Source of the DNA: Pseudomonadota bacterium
Lineage (GTDB): Bacteria > Pseudomonadota > Alphaproteobacteria > Sphingomonadales > Sphingomonadaceae
Reading direction: 5' to 3'
NCBI GenBank assembly: GCA_030271595.1
Contig: JARXKO010000092.1
Coordinates: 1 to 6,177, forward strand
Length of the DNA stretch: 6,177 nucleotides
Position 1 is the stretch's first letter. Each line of letters begins with the position of its first letter. Under the pieces are notes generated by a model, which was given only the letters and a program-made list of their open reading frames with translations, made no database searches and was not told the DNA's origin. Below are positions 1 through 6,140 of the stretch, in pieces. The translations under genes and the position numbers were made by a program.

Positions 1-758
1 TCGAACTCGATATTGACCGCTTCCGAATGTCCGACGAACACCGGCACCCGGACGCAGGTCGCGGTGACCTTGATTTTGGGGTCGAGGATCTTCTTGGTTT
101 CGACCACCATCTTCCATTCTTCCTTGGTCGAGCCGTCGTCGAGGAATACGTCGATGTGGGGGATGACGTTGAACGCGATCTGCTTGGTGAAAAAGGCCGG
201 CGTATTGGCATCGCCGACGAAGATGTTGCGGCTTTGCTCGAACAATTCGTCCATTCCGACCTTGCCCGCGCCCGAGACGGATTGGTAGGTCGCAACGACC
301 ACCCGCTTGATGGTCGCGGCGTCGTGCAGCGGCTTGAGCGCGACGACCAGTTGCGCGGTCGAGCAATTGGGGTTGGCGATGATGTTCTTGGCGCGGTAGC
401 CGGCGATTGCTTCGGGGTTCACCTCGGGCACGATCAGCGGCACGTCGGGGTCCATCCGGTAGAACGATGAATTGTCGATCACTGTGCAGCCCGCGGCAGC
501 GCACCTGGGCGCGTACATCTCGCTGACTTTCGAGCCGGCGGCGAACAGGGCCATATCCCAGCCCTCGAAATCGAAATGCTCGATATTCTGGACCTTCAGT
601 TCCTTGCCGCTGTCGCCGAAATCGACCACGTCGCCAGTCGAGCGCGAACTGGCCACCGCGGCCACCTCGTCCGCGGGGAATTGCCGCTCGGCGAGGATGT
701 TGAGGATTTCGCGCCCGACATTGCCGGTCGCACCGACGACCGCGATCCGGTAGCCCAC
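1..758 (-). CDS. asd: Aspartate-semialdehyde dehydrogenase, C-terminus cut by window edge
   Basis: The enzyme makes aspartate-4-semialdehyde from aspartyl-4-phosphate using NADPH, in the cytoplasm. This is the branch point to lysine/diaminopimelate, threonine and methionine. About 252 residues are visible of a usual ~340, so roughly the last 90 lie beyond base 1. An N-terminal Rossmann motif VVGATGNVGRE is at residues 7-17 and the phosphate-binding DNSS at 95-98. The active-site cysteine is Cys132 in NPNCST, YQSVSGAG is at 158-165, and Arg237 and His244 (RVPVFVGHSE) match the substrate-binding arginine and catalytic histidine of the family. The start is the GTG at 756-758: it gives the family-typical MGYRIAVVGATG opening and lies 8 bases after AAAGGAG. 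An ATG 7 bases upstream is out of frame. The gene is divergent from the M28 peptidase and has its own promoter. Family assignment is near certain. Confidence 0.97.
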   Translation of the reverse strand, partial: MGYRIAVVGATGNVGREILNILAERQFPADEVAAVASSRSTGDVVDFGDSGKELKVQNIEHFDFEGWDMALFAAGSKVSEMYAPRCAAAGCTVIDNSSFYRMDPDVPLIVPEVNPEAIAGYRAKNIIANPNCSTAQLVVALKPLHDAATIKRVVVATYQSVSGAGKVGMDELFEQSRNIFVGDANTPAFFTKQIAFNVIPHIDVFLDDGSTKEEWKMVVETKKILDPKIKVTATCVRVPVFVGHSEAVNIEF

Positions 759-766
759 TTGCCATG

Positions 767-773
767 CTCCTTT
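767..773 (-). promoter_or_regulatory. Shine-Dalgarno of asd, deciding its GTG start
   Basis: On the minus strand AAAGGAG (complement of 767-773) is followed by 8 bases and then GTG at 758-756. The only nearby ATG (765-763) begins one base after the Shine-Dalgarno core, too close for initiation, and is in a different frame. The ribosome site therefore supports the GTG start. Confidence 0.85.
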
Positions 774-788
774 GAGAACTCGGCTTGC

Positions 789-815
789 ACCTAGGTACGA
801 AGGCGGCAATGTCAA
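789..815 (-). promoter_or_regulatory. Probable housekeeping-sigma promoter of asd
   Basis: Read on the minus strand there is a perfect TTGACA (815-810) and, 15 bases on, CTAGGT (794-789). The CTAGGT hexamer matches four of six positions of the alphaproteobacterial -10 form CTATAT, known from Sinorhizobium housekeeping promoters; relative to the CTTGAC/CTATAT model the spacing is one base short of the usual 17. Transcription would start near 782, giving a leader of only about 24 bases that holds the Shine-Dalgarno. This leaves no room for a riboswitch or leader-peptide attenuator. The -35 box is strong; the -10 assignment is inference. Confidence 0.6.
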
Positions 816-845
816 TCATCGGGGAAGCGCGAGAGGGGCGGAAAC

Positions 846-3032
846 ATGCGCGGCAATGCGAAGCTTTGGCTGGTTGTAATGCTGCTGATGGTGGGTTTCG
901 CGGTCAAGGGCATGATGCTCGCCCCGCCGGCGGTGCCGCACGCCAGCGCGTTCGACACCGGCCGCGCCATCGGCCGGCTTGACCGCGTTCTCGGCGACCA
1001 GCGCCAGCACCCGGTCGACAGCGATGCCGACGACGCGGTGCGCGGGCGGCTGGTGGCGGAGCTACGGGCGCTCGGCCTCGATCCGCAGGTACGCGCGCGC
1101 AAGGATTGCCGCGGCATGCCCAAGTCGCGCACGGTGAGCTGCAGCCGAACGCACAATGTCGTGGCGGTGATTGGCGGTGACAGGCCGGGCAAGGCGCTGC
1201 TGCTCAACGCGCATTACGACAGCACCCCGACGGGCCCGGGTGCGGCCGACGACGGGATTGGCGTCGCCACCCTGCTCGAAGTCGCGGCCAACCTCCAGGC
1301 GCGGCCGCCCGCGCATCCGGTCATCTTGCTGTTCAACGAAGGGGAGGAATATGGCCTCAACGGCGCCGGCGCGTTCGTCGATGGCGATCCGCTGGCGGCC
1401 CACGTCGGCGCGCTGATCAATATCGAAGCGCGCGGGGTCAGCGGCCCGGCGGTGATGTTCGAAACCAGCGAACCCAATGGCGCCGCGCTCGGCGATTATG
1501 CGGGCGGTGCAACCCGCCCCTACGCCAATTCGCTGATGACCGATCTCGCCCGGCTGATCCCCAATTACACCGACGTAGTGGTGTTCAAGGACAAGGGCTG
1601 GCGGACCTTGAGCTTCGCCATCACCGGCAACGAAACCCGCTACCATTCGCCCGGCGATACCGTCCAGGCGCTAAGCCGCGACAGCCTTTATCACATGGGC
1701 AGCGAGGTGCTGACGGCGACGCAACGGCTCGATCCCGCACCTTCGGCCGGGGCGGCGCGCTGGGCCTATGCCGACATCGCCGGACGCGTCATGCTGCGCC
1801 TGCCTTTGCTGTTGGCCGCCTTGCTGCTCGGTGGGCTGTTGCTCGGGAGCGGGTTGCTGGCGTGGCGCGGCAAGGCACTCGGACGGCCGCTGCTGATTGT
1901 TTCGGGTGCGGTGATGGCGGCGATAGTGGCGGGTTTCGTCACCAGCTTCCTGGCCGGCTTGTTCCGCGCTGGCGATTATTGGCGAGCCACGCCGCTGATC
2001 CCCTATCTGGCGCTCTACGCATCGCTGCTGGCGGCGGAGCTGGGGACGTTGCGCTGGCTTGGCGGCAAGGTCGAGGCCGAGCGCCTGCGGCTGGCGAGCT
2101 GGCTCCTCGTGCTGCTGTGTGGCGCGGCGTTGTCGATCGCTGTCCCCGGCGCGACGATCTTCTTCCTGCTCGGCCCAGCGCTGGCGGTTGCCGGCCTCGC
2201 CATTCCCAAGGCGCGGACGCCGTTGCTGTGGGCCGGCGCGCTGATCCAGCTGGTGATGTTCGCCGAGCTGCTCGCATCGCTTGAAATGCTGCTGATCGAC
2301 GGGCCGCTGTGGTCGGTCGCGCCTTTGGCCGCACTCGGCGCCTTGCCTGTGCTGGTCGAAGTCACCTACCGCCCTGCGCGCGCCGCGGTTGCGGCGCTTA
2401 CCGGTCTCGCGGCGATCCTGTGGCTGGCGGCGCTGATCATGCCGCGATCGAGCACCGAGCGGCCCCTCGCCTTCACCATCGATTATGTCCGCGACGACGG
2501 CGATCGGAAGGCATATTGGGCGGTCGCGAGCAAACAGGCGCCATTGCCGCGCAATTGGGACAGGATCGGGCGCTGGGAGCGCGGGGTGCTGGCTTATAGC
2601 GGGCGCACCCGCTGGCTGGCGCCGGCGCCGCTGATTGCAATCCCCGCCGGCGCGATCACCAAGCTTGGCGAGGAGCGTGTCGGCAATCACCGGATCGTCC
2701 GGCTCCAGCTCAATCGGGGCGGCGGCAATGCGCTGATGATCAAATTCGCCGTCGACGTTCCGGTCGCGGCAATGGGTCAGGCCGGAGCAATGCGGGCGAT
2801 CGACCCCAAGGCCCCTGCCGAGCCCAGCATCCTGCGCTGCAGCGGGCGGTCATGCGACGGCCTGGTGGTCGAACTGCGCCTTGCAAGCCTCAAACCGGTC
2901 GCGGCCAAGCTCATCACCATGCGCTTCGCCTTGCCGCCCCAGGGGGCGCCGATCGAGGCTATGCGTCCGCCCCATTCGCAGCCGCAATATGCGCCGGACA
3001 GCAGCATCCGAATCGCCGATATCACGCTCTGA
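846..3032 (+). CDS. Polytopic M28 zinc metallopeptidase, ERMP1/Pff1-like
   Basis: A 728-residue predicted inner-membrane peptidase of family M28 (co-catalytic two-zinc exopeptidases); its substrate is unknown. An N-terminal anchor spans about 7-29. The peptidase domain (about 40-300) carries the full metal set: His123 in NAHYDS, Asp135 in AADDG, catalytic Glu167 and ligand Glu168 in NEGEEYGLNG, Glu194 in NIEARG, and His267 in YHSPGDT. Eight further hydrophobic segments lie near 316-340, 347-372, 382-402, 415-434, 435-453, 458-483, 487-506 and 512-532. They are followed by a soluble domain to 728. Nine membrane passes put both soluble parts in the periplasm. This fits close cysteine pairs in each (Cys88/Cys99 and Cys665/Cys670), which could form disulfides. 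The order of parts resembles eukaryotic ERMP1/Fxna and yeast Pff1 rather than simple secreted M28 enzymes. The ATG follows a GA-rich Shine-Dalgarno (GAGAGGGGCGGA, from 831). The gene stands alone, divergent from asd and convergent with rplS. Peptidase family is secure; the role is not. Confidence 0.9.
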   Translation: MRGNAKLWLVVMLLMVGFAVKGMMLAPPAVPHASAFDTGRAIGRLDRVLGDQRQHPVDSDADDAVRGRLVAELRALGLDPQVRARKDCRGMPKSRTVSCSRTHNVVAVIGGDRPGKALLLNAHYDSTPTGPGAADDGIGVATLLEVAANLQARPPAHPVILLFNEGEEYGLNGAGAFVDGDPLAAHVGALINIEARGVSGPAVMFETSEPNGAALGDYAGGATRPYANSLMTDLARLIPNYTDVVVFKDKGWRTLSFAITGNETRYHSPGDTVQALSRDSLYHMGSEVLTATQRLDPAPSAGAARWAYADIAGRVMLRLPLLLAALLLGGLLLGSGLLAWRGKALGRPLLIVSGAVMAAIVAGFVTSFLAGLFRAGDYWRATPLIPYLALYASLLAAELGTLRWLGGKVEAERLRLASWLLVLLCGAALSIAVPGATIFFLLGPALAVAGLAIPKARTPLLWAGALIQLVMFAELLASLEMLLIDGPLWSVAPLAALGALPVLVEVTYRPARAAVAALTGLAAILWLAALIMPRSSTERPLAFTIDYVRDDGDRKAYWAVASKQAPLPRNWDRIGRWERGVLAYSGRTRWLAPAPLIAIPAGAITKLGEERVGNHRIVRLQLNRGGGNALMIKFAVDVPVAAMGQAGAMRAIDPKAPAEPSILRCSGRSCDGLVVELRLASLKPVAAKLITMRFALPPQGAPIEAMRPPHSQPQYAPDSSIRIADITL

Positions 3033-3037
3033 ATGCC

Positions 3038-3067
3038 AAGAAAAAGGGCGGCGCCGAAGCACCGCCC
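3038..3067 (-). terminator. Rho-independent terminator after rplS
   Basis: On the minus strand a 9-bp stem, GGGCGGUGC with GCGCCGCCC, closes a UUCG loop (an exceptionally stable cUUCGg tetraloop) and is followed at once by TTTTTCTT (3045-3038). It begins 29 bases after the rplS stop codon. One stem pair is a U-G wobble in the minus-strand RNA. In the plus-strand RNA it becomes a C-A mismatch and no U-tract follows, so the element is directional and serves the ribosomal operon, not the peptidase gene. Confidence 0.9.
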
Positions 3068-3096
3068 CTCATCTGGTTCAGCCACGGGCCCGGGAA

Positions 3097-3555
3097 TTAT
3101 TCCTCGGTCGCCGCGGCCTTTTCCTTGGCTGGAGCAGGCGCTGCCTTGGCCGCGGCCTTGGCGGCCTTGGCTTCGGCCTTGGCGGCTTCGTGCTTGGGAT
3201 CGCGGCGCTCGGCGATACGCGCCGATTTGCCGGTCCGGCCGCGCAGATAATAGAGCTTGGCCCGGCGCACGGCACCGCGGCGGACGACCTCGATATGATC
3301 GATGATCGGCGAATAGAGCGGGAAGACGCGCTCGACGCCCTCGCCGAACGAAATCTTGCGCACGGTGAAGCTGGAGCCGACGCCCTTGTTCGAACGGGCG
3401 ATGCACACGCCCTCGAAATTCTGGACCCGGCTGCGTTCGCCTTCGGTGACCTTGACGCCGATGCGCAAGGTGTCGCCGGGGCGGAATTCGGGAACGGGAT
3501 TTGCCTCGGTCAGCGCGTCGATTGCCTCGCGCTCCAGGGTCTCGATCAGGTTCAT
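3097..3555 (-). CDS. rplS: 50S ribosomal protein L19 with an Ala/Lys-rich tail
   Basis: L19 sits at the 30S-50S interface of the ribosome. The first ~118 of 152 residues match the usual ~115-residue protein: MNLIETLE start, [15 protein letters not shown] at 22-36, [16 protein letters not shown] at 45-60, [17 protein letters not shown] at 63-79, and [20 protein letters not shown] at 91-110. Residues 119-152 are an added low-complexity tail of Ala, Lys, Glu and Pro ending in Glu-Glu. The ATG (3555-3553) overlaps the trmD stop as ATGA, so its translation is probably coupled to trmD; a weak GAAGG lies about ten bases upstream inside trmD. It is the last gene before the terminator at 3038-3067. 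Confidence 0.98.
   Translation of the reverse strand: MNLIETLEREAIDALTEANPVPEFRPGDTLRIGVKVTEGERSRVQNFEGVCIARSNKGVGSSFTVRKISFGEGVERVFPLYSPIIDHIEVVRRGAVRRAKLYYLRGRTGKSARIAERRDPKHEAAKAEAKAAKAAAKAAPAPAKEKAAATEE
3100..3201 (-). repeat. Low-complexity Ala/Lys coding repeat in the rplS tail
   Basis: These bases encode residues 119-152 of L19. On the plus strand most of the stretch is imperfect copies of GCCTTGGCGGC, giving repeated Ala-Lys-Ala units such as [15 protein letters not shown]. This is an in-frame internal repeat, likely variable between relatives, and should not be mistaken for an intergenic repeat or CRISPR. Confidence 0.6.
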
Positions 3556-4289
3556 TTCAATTTGCCTTCGTTGTCACGCCGCGCGCCAGAGGGCGGTGCC
3601 TGCGATGCGCCCCCGTGGCGCAAGGTCAGGTCGGGCCGCCGTAGCCGTGTGTCGCGCAGTGCCATTTCATGGCGCCACGCGGCGATTTTCGCATGATCCC
3701 CCGATCGCAGCACTTCGGGGATCGTGCGTCCTTCCCAGTCGACTGGTCGGGTATAATGCGGATATTCGAGCAGCCCCGTCTCGAAGCTCTCTTCCTCACC
3801 GCTGGAGGCCGCGCCCATTACGCCGGGAAGCAGCCGAACGCAAGTATCGAGCAGGACCATCGCCGCAAGCTCGCCGCCCGACAGCACATAATCGCCAATG
3901 CTGACCGGTTCGACCGGCCGCGCCTCGAAGATGCGCTCGTCGAAGCCCTCGAAGCGGCCGCACAGGATGATCGCCCCATCGCCAATGGCAAGTTCGCGCG
4001 CCCGGGCCTGGGTCAGCGGCGCCCCGCGCGGAGTCATCGCCAGCATCGGCCGGTGGTCGGCAACCGCATCGAGCGCTGCCGCGAGCACGTCGCAGCGCAG
4101 CACCATCCCCGCCCCGCCGCCGGCCGGAGTGTCGTCGACGCTCTTGTGCTTGTCGGCAGCGAAATCGCGAATGTTGCGGGTGTCGAGCGACCAGATTCCG
4201 TCGGCCGCGGCCTTGCCTGCGAGGCTGAGTCCAAGCGGCCCCGGAAACATCTCCGGATACAGCGTCAGGACGGTGGCGTGAAAGGTCAT
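3552..4289 (-). CDS. trmD: tRNA (guanine37-N1)-methyltransferase
   Basis: TrmD methylates N1 of G37 beside the anticodon using S-adenosylmethionine and so prevents +1 frameshifting; it is a cytoplasmic dimer of the SPOUT class with a trefoil-knot SAM site. This 245-residue protein is close to the usual ~250. Visible motifs are [12 protein letters not shown] at 51-62, [11 protein letters not shown] at 109-119, the knot motif [15 protein letters not shown] at 130-144, and [11 protein letters not shown] at 172-182 (GLLDxPHYTRP in enterics). The C-terminal helical domain includes [13 protein letters not shown]. The reading frame stays open to 4697, but the family N-terminus ([15 protein letters not shown]) begins at 4289. 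That ATG overlaps the stop of the upstream small membrane gene as ATGA. Its own TGA overlaps the rplS ATG in the same way. Confidence 0.97.
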   Translation of the reverse strand: MTFHATVLTLYPEMFPGPLGLSLAGKAAADGIWSLDTRNIRDFAADKHKSVDDTPAGGGAGMVLRCDVLAAALDAVADHRPMLAMTPRGAPLTQARARELAIGDGAIILCGRFEGFDERIFEARPVEPVSIGDYVLSGGELAAMVLLDTCVRLLPGVMGAASSGEEESFETGLLEYPHYTRPVDWEGRTIPEVLRSGDHAKIAAWRHEMALRDTRLRRPDLTLRHGGASQAPPSGARRDNEGKLK

Positions 4290-4606
4290 GCTCGCCGCCG
4301 CATTCTCGCCAGCATGACGCCCGCCACTCCACCGGCCAAGGCGGTCGCGGTGAAGATCGCGCCATAAGCGGCGACCGCCCGCAAGGCGAGGTCGTGCATG
4401 TCCCCGCCTACCGCCGGTTTGGCGGACCAGATGAGGATCATCAACGCGAACGTCGCCACCAGAGTCACCCCCGGCAGAAAGGTCGCAGCAATCAGCATCC
4501 GCCGGCGTTGGGGCCATGCCGGCTTGAGCGTTGCAAGCAGCGCGACGAGCACTGCACCAACCGCCACGGCGAGTACGAAACCAAGCAAGAGCACCGTCCA
4601 GTTCAT
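4286..4606 (-). CDS. Small three-TM hypothetical membrane protein upstream of trmD
   Basis: I do not recognise this 106-residue protein. It has three hydrophobic segments, near 4-27, 38-60 and 74-100. The loop after the first is basic (PQRRR at 32-36) and the protein ends RMRRRA, so by the positive-inside rule the N-terminus should be outside and the C-terminus in the cytoplasm. No catalytic or metal motif is visible. The start ATG at 4606-4604 ([10 protein letters not shown]) is chosen because it opens directly on the first membrane helix. A start at 4693 would add 29 hydrophilic residues and run into the divergent flavoprotein gene. The Shine-Dalgarno is weak. Its TGA overlaps the trmD ATG (4286-4289), so it is probably translated from the same transcript as trmD and rplS. 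That it is real is supported by the coupling and hydrophobic pattern; its function is unknown. Confidence 0.75.
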   Translation of the reverse strand: MNWTVLLLGFVLAVAVGAVLVALLATLKPAWPQRRRMLIAATFLPGVTLVATFALMILIWSAKPAVGGDMHDLALRAVAAYGAIFTATALAGGVAGVMLARMRRRA

Positions 4607-4683
4607 GACCAGGCCGCTTAGACGCCGGACCCGATCTTCGCCAGACCACTGGAACTCGCGAGGCTGGCGTGCTTTGGGCGGCA

Positions 4684-5643
4684 ATGGCCACAAACATCCT
4701 CGACTGCCTGGTGATCGGCGGCGGCCCGGCAGGGCTGACCGCCGCGATCTATCTCTCGCGCTATCACCTCGACATCATGGTCGTCGACGGCGGCAAGAGC
4801 CGGGCGAGCTGGATTCCGACCAGCCACAACCATGCCGGATACCCCGACGGGATCAACGGCAAGGAGCTGCTGCGGCTGATGCGCGAACAGGCGCAGCGCT
4901 ACGGTACCCGGATCGAGGACGGCCAGGTGACGCGCATCGAACGCGCGGAGGATGGCCTGTTCACCGCCGAGTGGGGATCGGGCCCGGTCGCCGCGCGCAC
5001 CGTTCTCCTCGCCACCGGAGTCACCAACCGCCGCCCGCCGATCGACCCGGAGGAGCATGATCCGGCGATGGCCAAGGGCCTGATCCGTTATTGCCCGATC
5101 TGCGACGGCTATGAAGTGACCGACAAAAAGATCGGGATCATCGGCAATGCCGACCGCGGCTCGGGCGAGGCGATGTTCCTGCGCAGCTACACTTGCGACG
5201 TCACCCTGATCGACCCCGACGGCCCAGTCGATATTGGCACCGAGGAGCGCAAGCGGCTCGAACAGGCGGGCGTCACGCTGATCGACGGGCCGATCACCGC
5301 GATCAAGCCAGGCGATTGCACGATCAGCGTTGCGACCAAGTCCGGGCGCATCGAATTCGATTCGATTTATCCCGCGCTGGGCAGTGACACGCACAGCCAA
5401 TTGGCCGAAATGCTCGGCGCCAAGCTCAGCGGCGATTGCTGCATCGTCGTCGACAGCCACCAGCGCTCGAGCGTTCCCGGCCTCTATGCGGCCGGCGACA
5501 TCGTCAAGGGGCTCGACCAGATCAGCCACGCCATGGGTGAAGGCGGCGTCGCCTCGACCACCATCCGCAATGACCTCGCCAAGGAACGGCCGCTGTTGCG
5601 CGAATCGAGCGAAGGCATGGAGCGCGCCGGCGACGGCGGCTAG
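4684..5643 (+). CDS. Thioredoxin-reductase-like FAD disulfide oxidoreductase
   Basis: A 319-residue flavoprotein of the low-molecular-weight thioredoxin reductase fold, probably cytoplasmic. The first FAD motif, [14 protein letters not shown], is at 8-21 and [14 protein letters not shown] at 49-62. A redox CxxC lies at Cys137 and Cys140 in [10 protein letters not shown] (CATCDG in E. coli TrxB). The second Rossmann unit is at 150-162, and the C-terminal FAD motif GLYAAGDI with the following [10 protein letters not shown] spans 266-288. The NADPH domain is unusual: [12 protein letters not shown] stands where GGGxSAxEEA is expected, and LIDPDGP replaces HRRxxFR, so NADPH use is doubtful. I chose the ATG at 4684, which gives [15 protein letters not shown]; a GTG at 4669 with GAGG five bases upstream is a possible alternative. 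The gene is antisense within the rpsP-rimM-trmD-rplS block, and its stop overlaps that of rimM. Fold is sure; electron donor and partner are not. Confidence 0.88.
   Translation: MATNILDCLVIGGGPAGLTAAIYLSRYHLDIMVVDGGKSRASWIPTSHNHAGYPDGINGKELLRLMREQAQRYGTRIEDGQVTRIERAEDGLFTAEWGSGPVAARTVLLATGVTNRRPPIDPEEHDPAMAKGLIRYCPICDGYEVTDKKIGIIGNADRGSGEAMFLRSYTCDVTLIDPDGPVDIGTEERKRLEQAGVTLIDGPITAIKPGDCTISVATKSGRIEFDSIYPALGSDTHSQLAEMLGAKLSGDCCIVVDSHQRSSVPGLYAAGDIVKGLDQISHAMGEGGVASTTIRNDLAKERPLLRESSEGMERAGDGG
5640..5643. other. Shared CTAG: overlapping convergent stop codons
   Basis: The palindrome CTAG provides TAG to the plus-strand flavoprotein gene (5641-5643) and TAG to the minus-strand rimM gene (5642-5640). 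The two genes overlap tail to tail by four bases, leaving no intergenic terminator for either. Confidence 0.93.
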
Positions 5644-6137
5644 GCGAGGAACTCGGGGTCGAGAACGATGCGCTCGCCCTGCCAATCGGCGATTCCGGCG
5701 CGGAACGGAATTAGCGCGCTTTTGCCGTCCAGGCCGCGGACCTCGAGCAGGTCGCCCGCTCCGTAATTTTCGACCGCAGCGACCGTTCCGAGTTCGGCGC
5801 CGCTAGGATCGACACAGGCAAGGCCGATCAGATCGGAATAATAATATTCCCCGTCTTCGAGCGGCGGCAGCTGGTCGCGGTCGAGCTCGATCAGCAGCCC
5901 GCGCAAGGCTTCGGCGGCCGAACGGTCATCGATTCCTTCGAAGCGGGCGGTGGCGTTCTTGCCCTGGTCGCGGACCATGAGCAGGCGCATGCGCTCGCCG
6001 CCGACATGGAGATAGTCATGCGCGGCGAGGCTATTCGCACTGTCGCTGAACAGCTTCAGCCGAACCTCGCCCTTGATGCCATGAGCGCCGGCGACCGCGG
6101 CAAGCGCGATGCGCCGATCCGGGGCCGCCGGCGCCAT
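5640..6137 (-). CDS. rimM: 16S rRNA processing / 30S maturation factor RimM
   Basis: RimM binds ribosomal protein S19 and helps mature the head of the 30S subunit. This 165-residue protein is a normal length. The N-terminal RimM domain (about 8-88) has [16 protein letters not shown] at 17-32 and [16 protein letters not shown] at 65-80. The PRC-barrel domain (about 96-163) has [11 protein letters not shown] at 95-105, [12 protein letters not shown] at 122-133 and [12 protein letters not shown] at 142-153. It ends in LDPEFLA. The ATG (6137-6135) lies three bases after the stop codon of the upstream gene, so the two are co-transcribed, and AAGG just before the ATG overlaps that stop. In most bacteria trmD would follow directly; here the next 960 bases on this strand are the antisense of a flavoprotein gene. 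Confidence 0.96.
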   Translation of the reverse strand: MAPAAPDRRIALAAVAGAHGIKGEVRLKLFSDSANSLAAHDYLHVGGERMRLLMVRDQGKNATARFEGIDDRSAAEALRGLLIELDRDQLPPLEDGEYYYSDLIGLACVDPSGAELGTVAAVENYGAGDLLEVRGLDGKSALIPFRAGIADWQGERIVLDPEFLA

Positions 6138-6140
6138 GCC

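Noticed and set aside
27..470. A plus-strand frame of 147 codons at the left edge
   Set aside because: It is antisense to asd, whose Cys132, His244 and Rossmann motif are intact; the Asp/Arg/Val-rich translation is the complementary shadow.
785..812. A possible plus-strand promoter for the peptidase (TTGCAC, then CAATGT)
   Set aside because: Both boxes are weak and overlap the much stronger minus-strand asd promoter. I cannot support it from sequence alone.
1671..2690. A 339-codon minus-strand open frame inside the peptidase gene
   Set aside because: Its translation is Gln/Arg-rich and low complexity, the typical antisense of Leu/Ala-rich membrane helices, and it has no ribosome site or motif.
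3033..3305. A 90-codon plus-strand frame starting directly after the peptidase stop (TGAATG)
   Set aside because: The junction looks coupled, but the frame passes through the rplS terminator and then lies antisense to rplS. Its Pro/Arg/Trp-rich translation is that of a shadow frame.
2881..3696. A 271-codon plus-strand frame over rplS and the end of trmD
   Set aside because: It spans two confirmed minus-strand genes and a terminator, and shows no domain motif.
4607..4683. A divergent promoter pair between the small membrane gene and the flavoprotein gene
   Set aside because: I looked for TTGAC/CTATAT-like boxes on both strands and found none at acceptable spacing, so no promoter is claimed.
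3552..4697. An extended trmD start at 4697
   Set aside because: The extra 136 codons overlap the small membrane gene in another frame and have no similarity to TrmD; the family N-terminus begins at 4289 with an ATGA overlap.
4618..5685. A 355-codon open frame on the minus strand across the flavoprotein gene
   Set aside because: It mirrors the plus-strand gene, which has clear FAD and CxxC motifs. The minus-strand translation is Arg/Ala/Asp-rich with no recognisable motif, as expected for a shadow of G+C-rich coding DNA.
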